64,000 nucleotides of DNA from Beroe ovata. Its lineage: Eukaryota > Ctenophora > Nuda > Beroida > Beroidae. Shown in pieces: positions 23,301 through 34,385 of the stretch (its first letter is position 1; the number at the start of each line of letters is the position of its first letter). The stretch is taken from the NCBI GenBank assembly GCA_946803715.1, contig CAMPET010000303.1:16680-80679 (forward strand), written 5' to 3'. The translations under genes and the position numbers were made by a program. A model generated the notes under the pieces. The model was not told where the DNA came from, searched no databases, and worked only from the letters and a program-made list of their open reading frames with translations.

Positions 23301-25175
23301 ACAGCTCCTCAGGGGAGCAAGATAGGGCCAAAATATGATCGGGAGTCGATTCAGCGTCCAAAAATACATAGGAATACGTAGTATTTACATGAAAATAGGA
23401 CAAAAAAATTTTCTTCAATCTGAGCATCGGTAAAATTGAAATGAGTGACTCCACACTTTTATACTCCGATTTCGAGGGTCTCAAATGAGGACTTAGCTGG
23501 TCCTGGCAACACAATTTCTCCACCAAATCATCTCTCCAACTCTCGCACTACAAGTATCAACCCTTTTTGCGGTCATCTTAAGTTCATACTTGCCGTGAAA
23601 CCACGCCGAAATGATGATTTCAAACCTGTGGGAAGCAAACAGAACACAAACGCGAAAATCAATGGAACACACTTATACCAAAAACGACCAAAATCAATTT
23701 TATAAAGGGTGTGCCAAAAAAAAGGTGTTCCTGTCCTATTTTTTGACGTAGAATTCAAATCCGGAAGAATTTTTGAGCCATCTCGTCGGGAAATCGAGGA
23801 AAATTCTAATTTATTCTCAGATATAATATGGTAATCAAAGTTGCATGACGAGTAGTTTATCCTTGTGTTATATAACTCACTGGTGGAAATCATCTCATAT
23901 TTCTTCCCCCGCAGACTCCAGGTACCGGGTTCTTCACTGATTTCCTCATTTCCATCCTGTTCCTGGCTTGTACAGGAGCCATCATCCTCCTATACCTCCC
24001 CTTCGACAAGTACTGGTACGGAAAACCCTTCATTTTGCTGAATTCTGGTGAATTTTAGTGAATTTCTGGGGAATTTCGTCAAAATCATCGGACTGTATTG
24101 ATATGAGGAGAAAATCTCGTAAGAGTTAACCCGAGTTGCTAGGTAATTAAGTCAAGGAAAAACAATTACTTCACAAAACATGATAATGAATTCTATCATC
24201 TCTTTTTCTAATCCTTGAGTCACTGGTGTCAGACTGTCACTGGTGTCACACTGTTACTGGTGTCACACTGTGACAATGGTGTCACTGTGACAAAGGTGTG
24301 ACACAACTTCTTCTTCTTCTTCTCTTCCCGCCGGACACAGTTGGTGGAATTCTGCTCGCTTGTTCACGTATTTCTCGGGATATCTCGTGGACACTCTTAT
24401 TGCTTGTCTCCNAGCACAACAAAAACGCGAAAATCAATGGGACACACTGATACGAAAATATGACCAATAACATTTTTTTCAGAAAGACATACTGGAAAAC
24501 ACTGCTTCTGGCCTATTTTTGTACGTATAATCCGAATCTGAAGGAATTTTGGCGCTATCTCATCGGTGGAAAATGAAATTTTCGAAATTGCCGTCCACGT
24601 GAAAACGTCCAACCTGAGTTAGTGATGGACTGCGACATCAAGAGGGGCCACGAGAACGATCCGTCCTCCTGATTAGCCGTGTTCTGTTCAGACAAACTCG
24701 ATCTGAACCTCCTCAATAACTCCTGGGATTTGATCAATCAAGTATGGATTTCTTCAGAAATCCTCATACTTATAATCTCAAGAATGGGAAGGCATAGGAA
24801 TTGGCTATTGCATTATCATACCTCAGTAAAGTTTGTCAGAACATTCTGCTGTGTGGTAGGCATCTCTGGTTGGTTGCTGTTTTTGGGCATCTGGCAGTCA
24901 GTGTTGCTTTGGTTGTTGCTGCGTGGTGAACTTGTGTTGCTTGGCGAGCAGTTACTAGGTGACCAACTGGAGGTGTTGCTAGGGAGGGCAGCAACGTTGC
25001 TAGGGAGGGCAACGACGTTGCTAGGGAGCGCAGCAATGTTGCTGGGCAGCACCACAATGTTGCTAATGCACGGTTGCAGTGAGACGGTAAGACCCCTATC
25101 ATCATGTGTCGTGGTTTTTACAGGCGGACTACACTCTAGTATCTTAGAAATAGAGAACTGGTGTGGAGTTTCCAT
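20325..25175 (-). CDS. eh1-containing homeodomain transcription factor, four exons
   Basis: Exons in coding order: 25175-24822, 24722-24614, 21063-20912, 20372-20325; each junction is GT-AG and phases fit, giving 220 residues. Residues 7-13 are FSISKIL, an eh1 motif of the kind that recruits Groucho/TLE co-repressors. A Ser/Asn/Pro-rich stretch follows, with four ALPSN-type repeats. The homeodomain is about residues 160-219: R5, F8, F20, then VQVWFQNRRAKCKK with W48, F49, Q50, N51 and R53 intact. Position 16 is Met instead of Leu. The protein ends one residue after the domain. The intron lies between homeodomain codons 46 and 47, a position typical of paired-class genes, whereas helix 2 (YLTPAQRCKLAESL) looks more NK-like, so class is left open. 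The intron 21064-24613 contains 540-bp repeats and an apparently misplaced contig, so its true length is unknown. Start chosen at the first ATG before the eh1 motif. Likely a transcriptional repressor. Confidence 0.85.
21073..21125. promoter_or_regulatory. Cluster of TAATTA homeodomain-type sites
   Basis: At least four overlapping or adjacent TAATTA/TTAATTA sites, including the palindrome TAATTAATTA, immediately upstream of the homeodomain exon's acceptor (AG at 21065-21064). TAATTA is the core site of Q50 homeodomains, and TAATTAATTA fits a P2-type paired dimer site. An autoregulatory intronic element is possible, but plain AT-rich sequence is the null explanation. Confidence 0.35.
23915..24015 (+). 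pseudogene. Duplicate of adenylyl cyclase exon 56969-57069
   Basis: Same length (101 bp), same flanking AG and GT, and same protein reading (starting TPGTGFFTDFL) as the exon in the ADCY9-like gene. It has no neighbouring cyclase exons here. It is either an assembly copy of the true exon or a stranded duplicate. Confidence 0.8.
24282..24411 (-). pseudogene. 3' fragment of the MFS transporter gene (duplicate)
   Basis: Encodes the transporter's C-terminal tail (ETSNKSVHEISREIREQ through the stop), with one extra Arg codon in the CTT-repeat-encoded Arg run. It is cut at the N at 24412. The protein is otherwise unchanged from 57369-57498, which fits an allelic copy better than an old pseudogene. 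Confidence 0.8.
24980..25065. repeat. Coding minisatellite (ALPSN repeats) in the homeobox gene
   Basis: Four or so 21-24 bp units of GTTGCTAGGGAGGGCARC on the plus strand, read on the minus strand as ALPSN-type pentapeptides and linkers. It lies within exon 1 of the homeobox gene and keeps the frame. Length polymorphism is likely. Confidence 0.8.
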
Positions 25176-25373
25176 GACAACAAGAACACACAAACACTCG
25201 CAAAACAGACAAATCTTCTAAAATCTTCTGTTAATGGTTTTGAAACATCCCTCTTGCGCCTTGTGTACTCAGACACACGTGGCTGGCCAAACAAGTAGTT
25301 TTCGTCGTGGTAAAATTAATGAGAACCCATTAAATGACTACTCTCTCTTTGGTCCAATGATCTCCATAGCAAC

Positions 25374-25401
25374 CACGTGTCGTGCACGTGTCGTGCACGT
25401 G
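25374..25401. promoter_or_regulatory. Three CACGTG E-boxes at exact 11-bp spacing, ~200 bp upstream of the homeobox ATG
   Basis: CACGTG at 25374-25379, 25385-25390 and 25396-25401, separated by the same TCGTG spacer, so all three face one side of the helix. They lie 199-226 bp upstream of the ATG at 25175 (minus strand), in the gap after the MCTP stop at 25747. This looks like a bHLH (USF/MYC/HES-type) promoter element; no data on binding. Confidence 0.5.
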
Positions 25402-25746
25402 ACAAGGACCTGAGAGTTCATTAAACGTGCTGTAGCTAATTTGTAAACGAGAGAGTGACCAGGTTACTCGATCGGTCGCAGTTGTGCAGAGGCAATTCAT
25501 TTTCAACCTGATTCAACGTTGCTCCTTCAAAAACAAGTGTTAATTAGTCATATTGAGAATTTCTACCTTGTCTCAAATCAAAAACTGTCTAAATCAGAAT
25601 ATATTCGGCAAGAAGGATCAATATAACATACGGCAAGATACAAAATTAATCGTCACTCAAAAACGCACTTTTTTCAACAACAAGAACCCCTGAAAATCAT
25701 TCATACACAACCACAATCATCTGACACACACACAAATTTCCTGCCA

Positions 25747-28700
25747 TCACTTGTCCTTGGCTTCCTGATCAGCTCCTCCCCCAGTAACAGCTTTCTGCCG
25801 GTTCCGTATCTGTCTCCATTGCTCGATTTCGGGGAACGACGGAACCCGAGACAACAAATCCTCCATCTCGTTATTATCCACGAGATTTGGTTGGAAGTAA
25901 AACTTCCGGAACTTATTCAGCCCCCACACGATTATCAGAACTCGCAGACTGACGAACATCAGAATCACGCCGGCTGTCAGGAGAATTACCATGCAGGTCA
26001 TGGAGATGAGGGGGTTTTTCCACTGTCCGATATGACTGAGCTTCTCTCCTATGCTCGCAGCGTTATCCAAGCCCGCCTGGATCCCCTCGACTGTGGAGAA
26101 TATGGTTTTCATTTTGTCCAACTTCGCTCCCAGACCTCCGCTCTGTTCCGTTTCCGCTTTCATCTTCTTCTTCTCGTAGTACGCCTTGTTAGCGTTGTTT
26201 TTTATCCAGGTTTCGCGGCGTTTGAAGCCGCAGTTTTGAGCTACATTCTGCGGGAAAAGTCATTAATTGGTCACAAATCAGTCACATGATAGATAGTCAG
26301 CCATACTTATGTCATATGATCTCATATTGGTCATTCTGATATTGATCTAGTGGACAGATGGTCTTGCTAAGATGCTAGATGTGATTCCTAGAATAGTAGA
26401 ATTGTCATCTGAGTTGACTGAGATAAGATTCAATGGATCTCCACTAACATTCCAGAAGAGCAATAATCCCAGAGCTAGGGGTATCATCCAAAGTTCCACA
26501 TAGTAGACAAACACAACGAATGTAACCATGGAGAAGAGAGAGACTGGCTTACTCCGCCACCGGATTATGTTGTCCAGCCCCTCGCCCATGTCTTGTAGCA
26601 TTTCAATCTATGGGGGAGAGGGGTGGGTGCGTGAGGTGTGGGGGGAGAGCGGTGCGTGGATATTTGAGGTTATAGCAACACTTTACAATACTTGATTTTC
26701 ATTAAGGTCAGTGAGTCTGTAAACGGTAATTAGTCAAATTCAGCTTCAACAATCCCTTTGATGATGCAAAAGGTTGCTCAATCAATCTCCCCCAACTTAA
26801 TTTATGTGGATATTTGGAAGTTTTCCCTCCCTTTACCTGAGCGGTGATTCTCTTCACATCTCTCTGTAACATGGTTGTGTTGAACTTGGTCGGTTCCTTG
26901 AGTATCACTTCCTCCTTTGGAGCAAATGTTCTCAGGGTTGCCCTGATCGGGTTGTGGAAAACTGTTGTTTCCATCACCAGCTCCCCCTTACCTGATCGCG
27001 AAGTTTTCATAGAACAGTTGATTATCATTAGGAAACAGAAGACAGCATAGGTAAATCGATCACGAGGAATGAACTTTCCGTTTGCAAGGATTGGAATAGT
27101 TGGTGCTTATAACGCAAGGTTCACTTTTTTACCGATGTCCGTGAGTTTGGAATTCTTGAGAATGTACTTCTTCACGCCCCCGCAGAGAAAGAGAGGAATT
27201 GCAATCTTCCCGAGGAATGCGTTGCTAACCAAGTCCTCCTCGTCCCATAGTGACACGTGCAGGATGCTATGGAAATCGTTAACTGGGAACCTGGGGAAAA
27301 GAGAGTGAGGTGTTTCTTGTCTGGATTAACGAGAAATATCTCGGCGTGTCTTCTCTCGTGTTCCAAAAATTCTGTCAATTATCCTTGTCTCGTATTAGGT
27401 TTTTGTTCATATTCGCGTAACCAATCATCACTCTCTCTCTGAATTATCTTTGTTTTATCGTCCATTTCTCATATCTCTCCCGACCCACCTGTAAGTCAAG
27501 TTCCACTCGGGCTCCACACAGTTTTCTCTGACCGGGGAAACTGATCTGCAGTTCTCCATCTCCATGACAACAAACGGGTCCACGGATCCTATCGCTTTCT
27601 TTGGGATGTTTGTCGCTCTAATCAGTTTCACTATGACATACCCCACGTTGGATATGTCGTTGAATGTGTTGGCTGCGAGAATAGTTTAAATAGTTTAATT
27701 AAATGTGTGAGCTAAGATATGAGTTTATTCTTCACGACAGCGTTGAGCGTGGTTTTGTATTTGAATTGAAAATCTATATTTTGCTGATCTGGTTTGCGAA
27801 AGACGACTAGCCTAGTTTGTATTGCTCCGCTAGTATCCTAGTCTCAGCATCATTGATCTCTTTCTGTAGCTGCATCTCAGCAGCTCCCAGTTCTGCAAAC
27901 TTCAGTATCTTTATCATGAGGCTGATCTTCGTGTTTGTGTGGTCCAGACCAAACACATATCTGAGTGAGGTAGTGGTTTACATTTCCACAGCAGTGTCAG
28001 ACACTCGCAGTTCTATGGAAGCAGACAGGTCGCTATGGAAACGACAGTTACTTGAATGGTTTGTTGGGAGCTATCTTGTCCAAATCAATCTCTGTCTCTC
28101 CGATAATGTTATCTTGTAACCCAGGTTCTGAGTCCCATAGACTCGCCTGAGAGATGATAGTGGGATAATAATGATATCTCTCTTGTCACCTATCACCCGT
28201 CACCACACATTTACACACATGGATTATAATCTGAACTTATCACCTGCATATAGCCTCCTGCATTTAAGTCACCCCTAGGTCACCTCATTTTCACTAACCT
28301 GAAGTATAGACCCCGAAGTACTGAGGTATCGGAACTCGAATGTCTCTCGCCAAGTTGGGTTTAGTGTCGCTGTGATCGTCTTTGTCTCATACTGTTGCTC
28401 ACCCAAATGTAACCTGGAAAACGGATTACGGATATGATCATCGAGACCTCTTTTCACAGTTCCGAACGTTTGGAAACATCAACAATCCCAATTCACACGC
28501 AGCCCGATCGTTCAGAACTAGTCTCTATCAGGATATCACTTCACGATCATCTCGCAATCATATCAAACCTGATGAAGGGATCACAAGTTCCGTCCTTGTT
28601 CATTGGCGGGAGATCCATTCCCTCGATAACCGTGATTTGAACAACGCCTGAAATTTGTGAATTATCGCTCGATCTTAATCTTGGTCTTTGAGAATATAGT

Positions 28701-31700
28701 TTCCTGGTATTGTCTGTCTTTTCGTTCAGGTTCTTCAACGACTGACCATGATTTCAGACTCTCAATTTTCATCCTGTCCCACAACTAACCTAGGAGTTTC
28801 TCCTGTCCCTTTGTCCCTATCGATCTCAAGTCACTGGCCGAGGTAGTTTTCACTATCTCCACCAGATATGAGAATGAGAGCTTCCCCACAAACTCCTTCC
28901 CCTCCACTTGCGACCTAAAGGGAGGGTGCGATTTCTAAATTTCTAGGGATTGGTTTTAAGATTCCGTGATTAGATTAAGTTACGTTTTGCATAGTTTTAT
29001 GTGTACATGTCGCATTTATTATCGCTAGAACTTCATCACTAATCGCACTAAAATATTCATTCTATACTCATCACAAATTTTACTGTTCACTAACTTGAGA
29101 TCCACGTTAGCAAGGTATCTATGGCTTGGAGGAACGGAAGCCAGATCGAGATCAACATATCCGATTCTATCGTTTGCTCCCACCAAATCATGATCGTAAA
29201 CCTGGAAACACAAGGATCATGGGTCAAGGAAGGGAAGAAAAAGATAACGATCTGATAGGGGTTAGGGGAAGGAAGATCACACAGAAGATGGTGGAAGATT
29301 TCCCAAGATAAGACGGGAGATGCAGCTTCCAGGTACAATTGATTGTAGATTGTGTCCGTTGTGTCAGTTCAGTCACCACTTTAGTTAGAGAATGTGCTAT
29401 GTTAATAAACCCGGTTGCTGTATCTGTTCATATCTGTCTTAGTTGATAGTAATTATAATTCGAGCTGGTTTGTTTTTATCGGTCCATCTACGGTATATAT
29501 CGTTTCATAGTAAATTCAGTTTCTTTACACTCACGTGTACATGTGCCAAGATTGATCTATCGTCAATGTAGAGGGTGAATGTTTCATTCCACACTGGATT
29601 TACTGTTTTGCTGACAACTTTAGTCTTGAGTATCAGATCCTTGTGTAGGACTATCTCTACAAATGGGTCTGACAGTCCGTTTGAGTCCATCGCGGCTAGG
29701 TCCGTGGCACGACTGTGGGGTATGTATCGAGATATTCCAGTGTTCGTTTGTCAAACTTTCATACAAAACAGTGGTGTTGCTATGGTTACTCCTACTACTC
29801 ACTCTGTTACTAACTCAGTCGTTGCTATGGTTACTAGTCACTACTCACTCATACACCTCTTCTATCGCTATAGCAACTCACTCTTGTTACCATGACAACT
29901 CACCCTCGTCACTACTCACTTGACATGGAATGTCACTCTGTAACACTGGTCATCTTCCAACACTTCTGATTTCATGTCAAAATCTGCGGGTAGCTCAGTG
30001 ATCTCCTTAATCTCTGTCTCTGGTTCTTCGTCATCCTTCTTGAGTAGCCCTGAAAACCTGAAGCAGTAAACACAGCTAAGTTTTGATTTGTCTATCGACG
30101 ATGATATGATCAAAAGAATTGTTTATCGTTTTACAAAATTTCAGTGGTTTTGATCGCATTCTCCGGCACAAAGTATAGCTCAAATAGATCCCATCTCCCA
30201 ATAGCTCAAATATTTATCCCAAGATGCAAATCGGAATGTTTAGCTGAGTTTAGCGTGCGTCACCTTCCATTTCCCATACCACGACGTTTGCAAATCAATA
30301 GAACATGGTCAAGTAGACACATTTCGCATCAATCCCTGTGAAATTGATGTGTATGCTCTTATAGAGAGTACCAAGTAGTAGTATGAGATGAGTGGGGAGT
30401 GCTCAGTGGTGAGCGTTCACACCATATTTTGCCTTAACACCAGTTCATTATTTCTCACTGACACCCCTTTTTGTTTATGAACTGACGTCTGACATAAACT
30501 CTAGCCTTCGTTCGCTTGACACATTTTCCTAATTAAACTCTTGACACCACATCCTTACTCATCTCTTGACACCACTTTATCCCTCGTAAATTACCTCTGT
30601 ATAATTTCAGTATCTGCGGTGTTTTTCAGCACTCTCTCACTCCACTCCTTCATAAAATTAACCATTCCATCTCACAACCAGTTACTTCTAGCTCTTATTT
30701 AGAGGTCGTTAGATTCTTAGAGGGTTTGGAACTGCTTCTAAATCTTCTTGGATGGGTGTTAAAACCACTTCTGCCAGTTCTTCAGTGGAGAGAATTTTCC
30801 AAGGTTCGATTCAATGATTTTGCGTTAAAGAAACACTTGCGAAAACGCACAACGGTAAACAGGTGTTTGAAATATAGAACGAGAGACACAAGCTCACAAA
30901 TAAAAGTACAAAGAGTTATAAATATTAAAGTTTGTTCAGCATCATTGTGTACACGTATGGTATGAGTATAGTCTTTATTCATGAGGTTGAGGAGTGGATG
31001 NGCAAATCAATAGAACATGGTCAAGTAGACACATCAATCCCTGCGATAATGTGTGTGGTGTGAAATTGCTGTGTATGCTCTTATAGAGTGTAAGAGGTTG
31101 TGTGAGATGAGTGGGGGGGTGCTCAGTGTTCACACCATGTTTTGCCTTAACACCAGTTCATTATTTCTCACTGACACCCCTTTTGTTTATGAACTGACGT
31201 CTGACATTGACACTAGCCTTCGTTCGCTTGACACCTTTTCCTAATTAAACTCTTGACACCACCTCCTTACTCAACTCTTGACACCACTTTATCCATCGTA
31301 AATTACCTCTGTATGATTTCGTTATCTGCGGTGTTTTTCAGTACTCTCTCACTCAACTCCTTTATAAAATTTACCATTCCATCACACAACCAGTTACTTC
31401 TAGCTCTTATTTAGAGGTCGTTAGATCCTTAAAGGATTTGGTACTGCTTCTAAATCTTCTTGGAAGGGTGTTAAGACTACTTCTTCCAATTCTTCAGTGG
31501 AGTGTTGTATTTTCCCAGGTTCGATTCAATAATTTTGCGTTAAAGAAACACTTGCGAGAACGCACAACGGTAAACAGGTGTTTGAACTATAGCACGATCA
31601 GAGACACACAAGCTCACAAATAAAAGTACAAAGAGTGATAAATATTAAAGTTTGTTCAGCATCATTGTGTATACATATGGTATGAGTGTCTTGTTCTTGT

Positions 31701-33905
31701 TGTTGTAATAGGTACATTGCTACAATTGTGTCACTTTTACGTTATGTATTCAATACTCCAGGTGATTAAAACGAGCACTTTTGTGTTTAGCAAGAATTCT
31801 CATTGTTCAAGTCCATTTATTGCTCTAACACGCCCCAACTCAATGTGATAGTATACCTAATGAATATGATAATACTCAAGTATGACCCACACATATATGA
31901 TCTTGTCACAGCCATGTGTGGGATTCATTATAATCCATAGCTGCACAGTTCATGAACAGTTCATGAACAGCTGTTGCTGTTCATGAGCAGTGAAATGGAG
32001 CGGGGGGGGGTCATACTCTGTACTCGGGAAAACACAGGAATATTCAAGCAGAATATTCTTCAAGAAATGGAGATAAGGCAATGAAACACTAACATGCGCA
32101 TTTTCATGTCTCCGATCCTCGCATCAACGTTAGTCCCTTATCACCAATCCACTGCTATAATACTGACGATTGATCTGGCCATATATGGGTGGGGGGTTTA
32201 TCGTGCATTAGTCCAGAATTACAACAGGGTCAATACTGATTTAGTTTACCGAACACCTTAATAATAGCGATAGTAGCATACAAAGTTTAACATCGGTACG
32301 ATGGAAAATCATTGAGGATAGTGATAAATCGCCATTAGCAACTACTCCAGAATAACTTTGCAAAGGAGCGTCGGTGACCCGTTCTCCGCAAGCAATTGTC
32401 ATTATAGACCGTGTCTAGTGACACAGCTTTGCAACACACAATATGTTGCCTAATGCCTGTTGTCCGCACACCATCGCCAGTTAAACGTTTGAAAATTAAA
32501 TTTCCACTTAATCAAATCCAAATCAATTCATGGAGTCGGAGGAAATTCGTAAGGGAGCAACTATAATAACGCAGACAATTATGGAAGCTCAAACGAATTG
32601 CTTTTCTCACTGCATCGCTAAGTAAATCTGGTATAAGTTTACTCATGGAAACTCATCAATGTGGGTTCATGATGGTCATAAAACTTGCAAAAACCAAGGA
32701 AATGAACACTAGTTCGCAACATTAATAGACTTTTCCAAAACTTGCAGTACATGATGTTCCAAAGTAGAATGTGTGTGTTTTCGTGCTTCTTATTGTAAAT
32801 TGCACAGGTGTTATTGTTATTCACTGGGTTTAATTATTTGCTTATTAATTGCTCTTTGTTCATAAAAAGCTCCTTATCTTCCGTATTTATGGGTTTGTAC
32901 TCCTTCATAAAATGCAGTTTTTTAAACAATTGCGAATAAGCGGTTGTGATGGAATGAACAGTGCTGAGGAGGATTTATGAAGGAGCAGATATTCGTCTTG
33001 ACGCGTGGTGTGAGGAGGTCACGACCTTGTTAGGTTTTTTGGGATGTTATGTTCTAACTCGATAAGTTCGAGGGAAGTTAAAAACTCACAGTTTGAGACC
33101 TCCTCTTCCCCCATCCTCATCTCCACCCTTATTCTCCGTGTCTTTCCCCAGTTCTTGTGTTGCTGTAGTGGAGGACAGAACAGTAGCACTGAACTTCCCC
33201 TAGAGGGGTGGGAGAGAGGCGGGGTTAGCACCTTCGTCACGTGTGTTGCTAGGATACAAGTGTGAAACACGTTTCGGTTGCTAGTTCAACACAATGTACA
33301 GACATATACATATACACAAACAGATATACACATTCACACAAACAGTGAGAGACACACACGCTGCACACAGACACACATACAATGCAGCATACTACCGAAG
33401 AGGAACGAGTTTTCTTCCATGGCGAATTGAGGTGGCGAAAAGAGCGCCATTTGCCACGGAATGGCATCACGCAACGTTGGATGATTATCGGCACCGATTT
33501 ATTATTATGAAAACCAATTATGATCGGCAGGCAGATATGTACAACTTGAGTATGTGTGTGTTGTGTCACAGATATGAGATAATGTGCGTTCCGATGAAAA
33601 TTGTGTGCGGAAAGGCAGAGGAGAACAGGTTGAAAAGTTAGAGAAATGGCGGTTCATTCATCTGTGCTACTGATGCTGCAAGTGTGTGCTTAATTGCGAA
33701 TTAATTACCTAATTAAACTCAGTCATCAGTTCTTTGAATTTTCATGAATGCGATAGAGCTCGTATTTGCGATCTCGATCTACTTTGACACCTCTTTCGAT
33801 AAAAGATAGGACTCTTACCAATACTCGGTGTACTAATGTCGAAAAGGGTATGCTTGCACTTACCAGCTGAAGTTTTCTCATCAACTTTTCACAACACTCC
33901 GTCAT
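25747..33905 (-). CDS. MCTP: MCTP, multiple C2 and transmembrane domain protein (complete, 15 exons)
   Basis: ER-anchored Ca2+- and lipid-binding protein with roles in membrane contacts and trafficking in other animals. Exons in coding order: 33905-33864, 33199-33090, 30057-29920, 29712-29535, 29201-29095, 28914-28790, 28647-28569, 28413-28299, 28146-28052, 27960-27812, 27672-27489, 27290-27133, 26991-26837, 26607-26449, 26247-25747; total 764 residues, all phases match. One donor (27811) is GC instead of GT. Three C2 domains: about 88-190 (AMDSNGLSDPF), 234-330 (MNKDGTCDPF) and 385-495 (KKAIGSVDPF, where the first Ca-binding Asp is replaced). Two membrane helices near the C-terminus: one around ELWMIPLALGLLLFW, one around 680-703, followed by VWGLNKFRKF and DNNEMEDLLSRVP, a hallmark of the family. 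Human MCTPs are about 880-1,000 residues, so the acidic N-tail is shorter here. The two 5' exons are supported mainly by phase and splice sites. Confidence 0.92.
30288..31690. repeat. ~700-bp tandem duplication meeting at a single-N join
   Basis: The sequence from 30288 (GCAAATCAATAGAACATGGT) to about 30985 recurs from 31002 to about 31690 with indels and scattered substitutions. The second copy begins directly after the N at 31001. It lies in the large MCTP intron 30058-33089. The two copies look like two haplotypes placed in tandem, although a true duplication cannot be excluded. Confidence 0.8.
31691..33089. other. Remainder of the large MCTP intron
   Basis: AT-rich intronic sequence; two GAAGGAGTA/TATGAAGGAG-type motifs near 32898 and 32975. 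I see no exon here. Confidence 0.5.
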
Positions 33906-34385
33906 GATTGTAGGAAATAAAACTAATCAAACATTGACACAAGTCACTATTTGACACTTGTGAGTGAGTGTATGTAGAGAGTATGGGGGGATTGTGAAAA
34001 TTGAGGTAGCTCAATACTCTACCTTTATAATACTCTGCTGCGGAGTCATGAAATATGAAATAGAGCGGACTTTATCCTCTCGCTACGCTATATACAGGGA
34101 TACGTGAGCGGACCTAATTTTCTGGAAATTTTGGTTTGTTTAGGAACTGTATTGCTATGTTTATCATTCCCAATATCTGCAGTGAAGCAGTTAGGCCGTT
34201 AGGGGATGGTCACATCATGGGTAACTGTGAAATTAGCACACGGGGGCCGTCCGAGGGCAAAAACATTTTGCAATTTAAAACACACCGTGTAGACAAAACA
34301 AGAATACTTCCTTCCACAACCACGTTTGGTTTTAGTTATACCTTTTCCTCTCTCTCTCTCTCTCTGTAATCTTGTATATCACACC
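33906..34385. promoter_or_regulatory. Divergent promoter region between MCTP and the sushi-domain gene
   Basis: 480 bp separates the MCTP ATG (minus) from the sushi-protein ATG (plus), so both promoters should lie here. A (CT)n tract at 34348-34367 precedes the plus-strand start. No clear TATA box. Confidence 0.45.

Larger units (their letters stand above)
22083..24411. other. 2.33-kb block bounded by single N, second copy of 55627-57495 (probable misplaced haplotype contig)
   Basis: The block begins right after the N at 22082 and stops right before the N at 24412. Its first bases (GATGGGTGGAACAAGTGACG) equal 55627 onward, and its last bases (CACTCTTATTGCTTGTCTCC) equal the stretch ending at 57495. 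It carries the ~540-bp units (three versus two at the other locus), a copy of an adenylyl cyclase exon, and the 3' end of the MFS gene. Removing it would rejoin one ordinary repeat unit with about 16-20 bases missing. Confidence 0.85.
21606..24560. repeat. Array of diverged ~540-bp repeat units
   Basis: Units recognisable by the anchors GGGTCTCAAATGAGGACTT (21935, 22388, 22930, 23478) and AAAACGCGAAAATCAATGG, spaced 542-548 bp apart. A degenerate partial unit starts near 21606. Related units occur at 55805-56880. Each unit has an open frame of about 86 codons on one strand and another on the opposite strand, but units differ by many amino-acid changes, so these are probably not genes. One unit (about 21772-22081 plus 24413-24560) is split by the block bounded by N. 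Confidence 0.9.

Noticed and set aside
22357-23705. 86-100 residue ORFs repeated in the 540-bp units (also at 55958-56732)
   Set aside because: Units vary freely at the amino-acid level and the opposite strand is equally open, so they look like repeat DNA and not a gene family.
25747-30057. Ferlin (dysferlin/otoferlin-like) identity for the C2 gene
   Set aside because: Three C2 domains followed by two C-terminal helices with VWGLNKF and DNNEMEDLLSRVP match MCTP; ferlins have more C2 domains and one helix.
30780-31540. GGTTCGATTC motifs resembling a tRNA T-arm
   Set aside because: No matching acceptor, D or anticodon arms around them; they sit in duplicated intron sequence.
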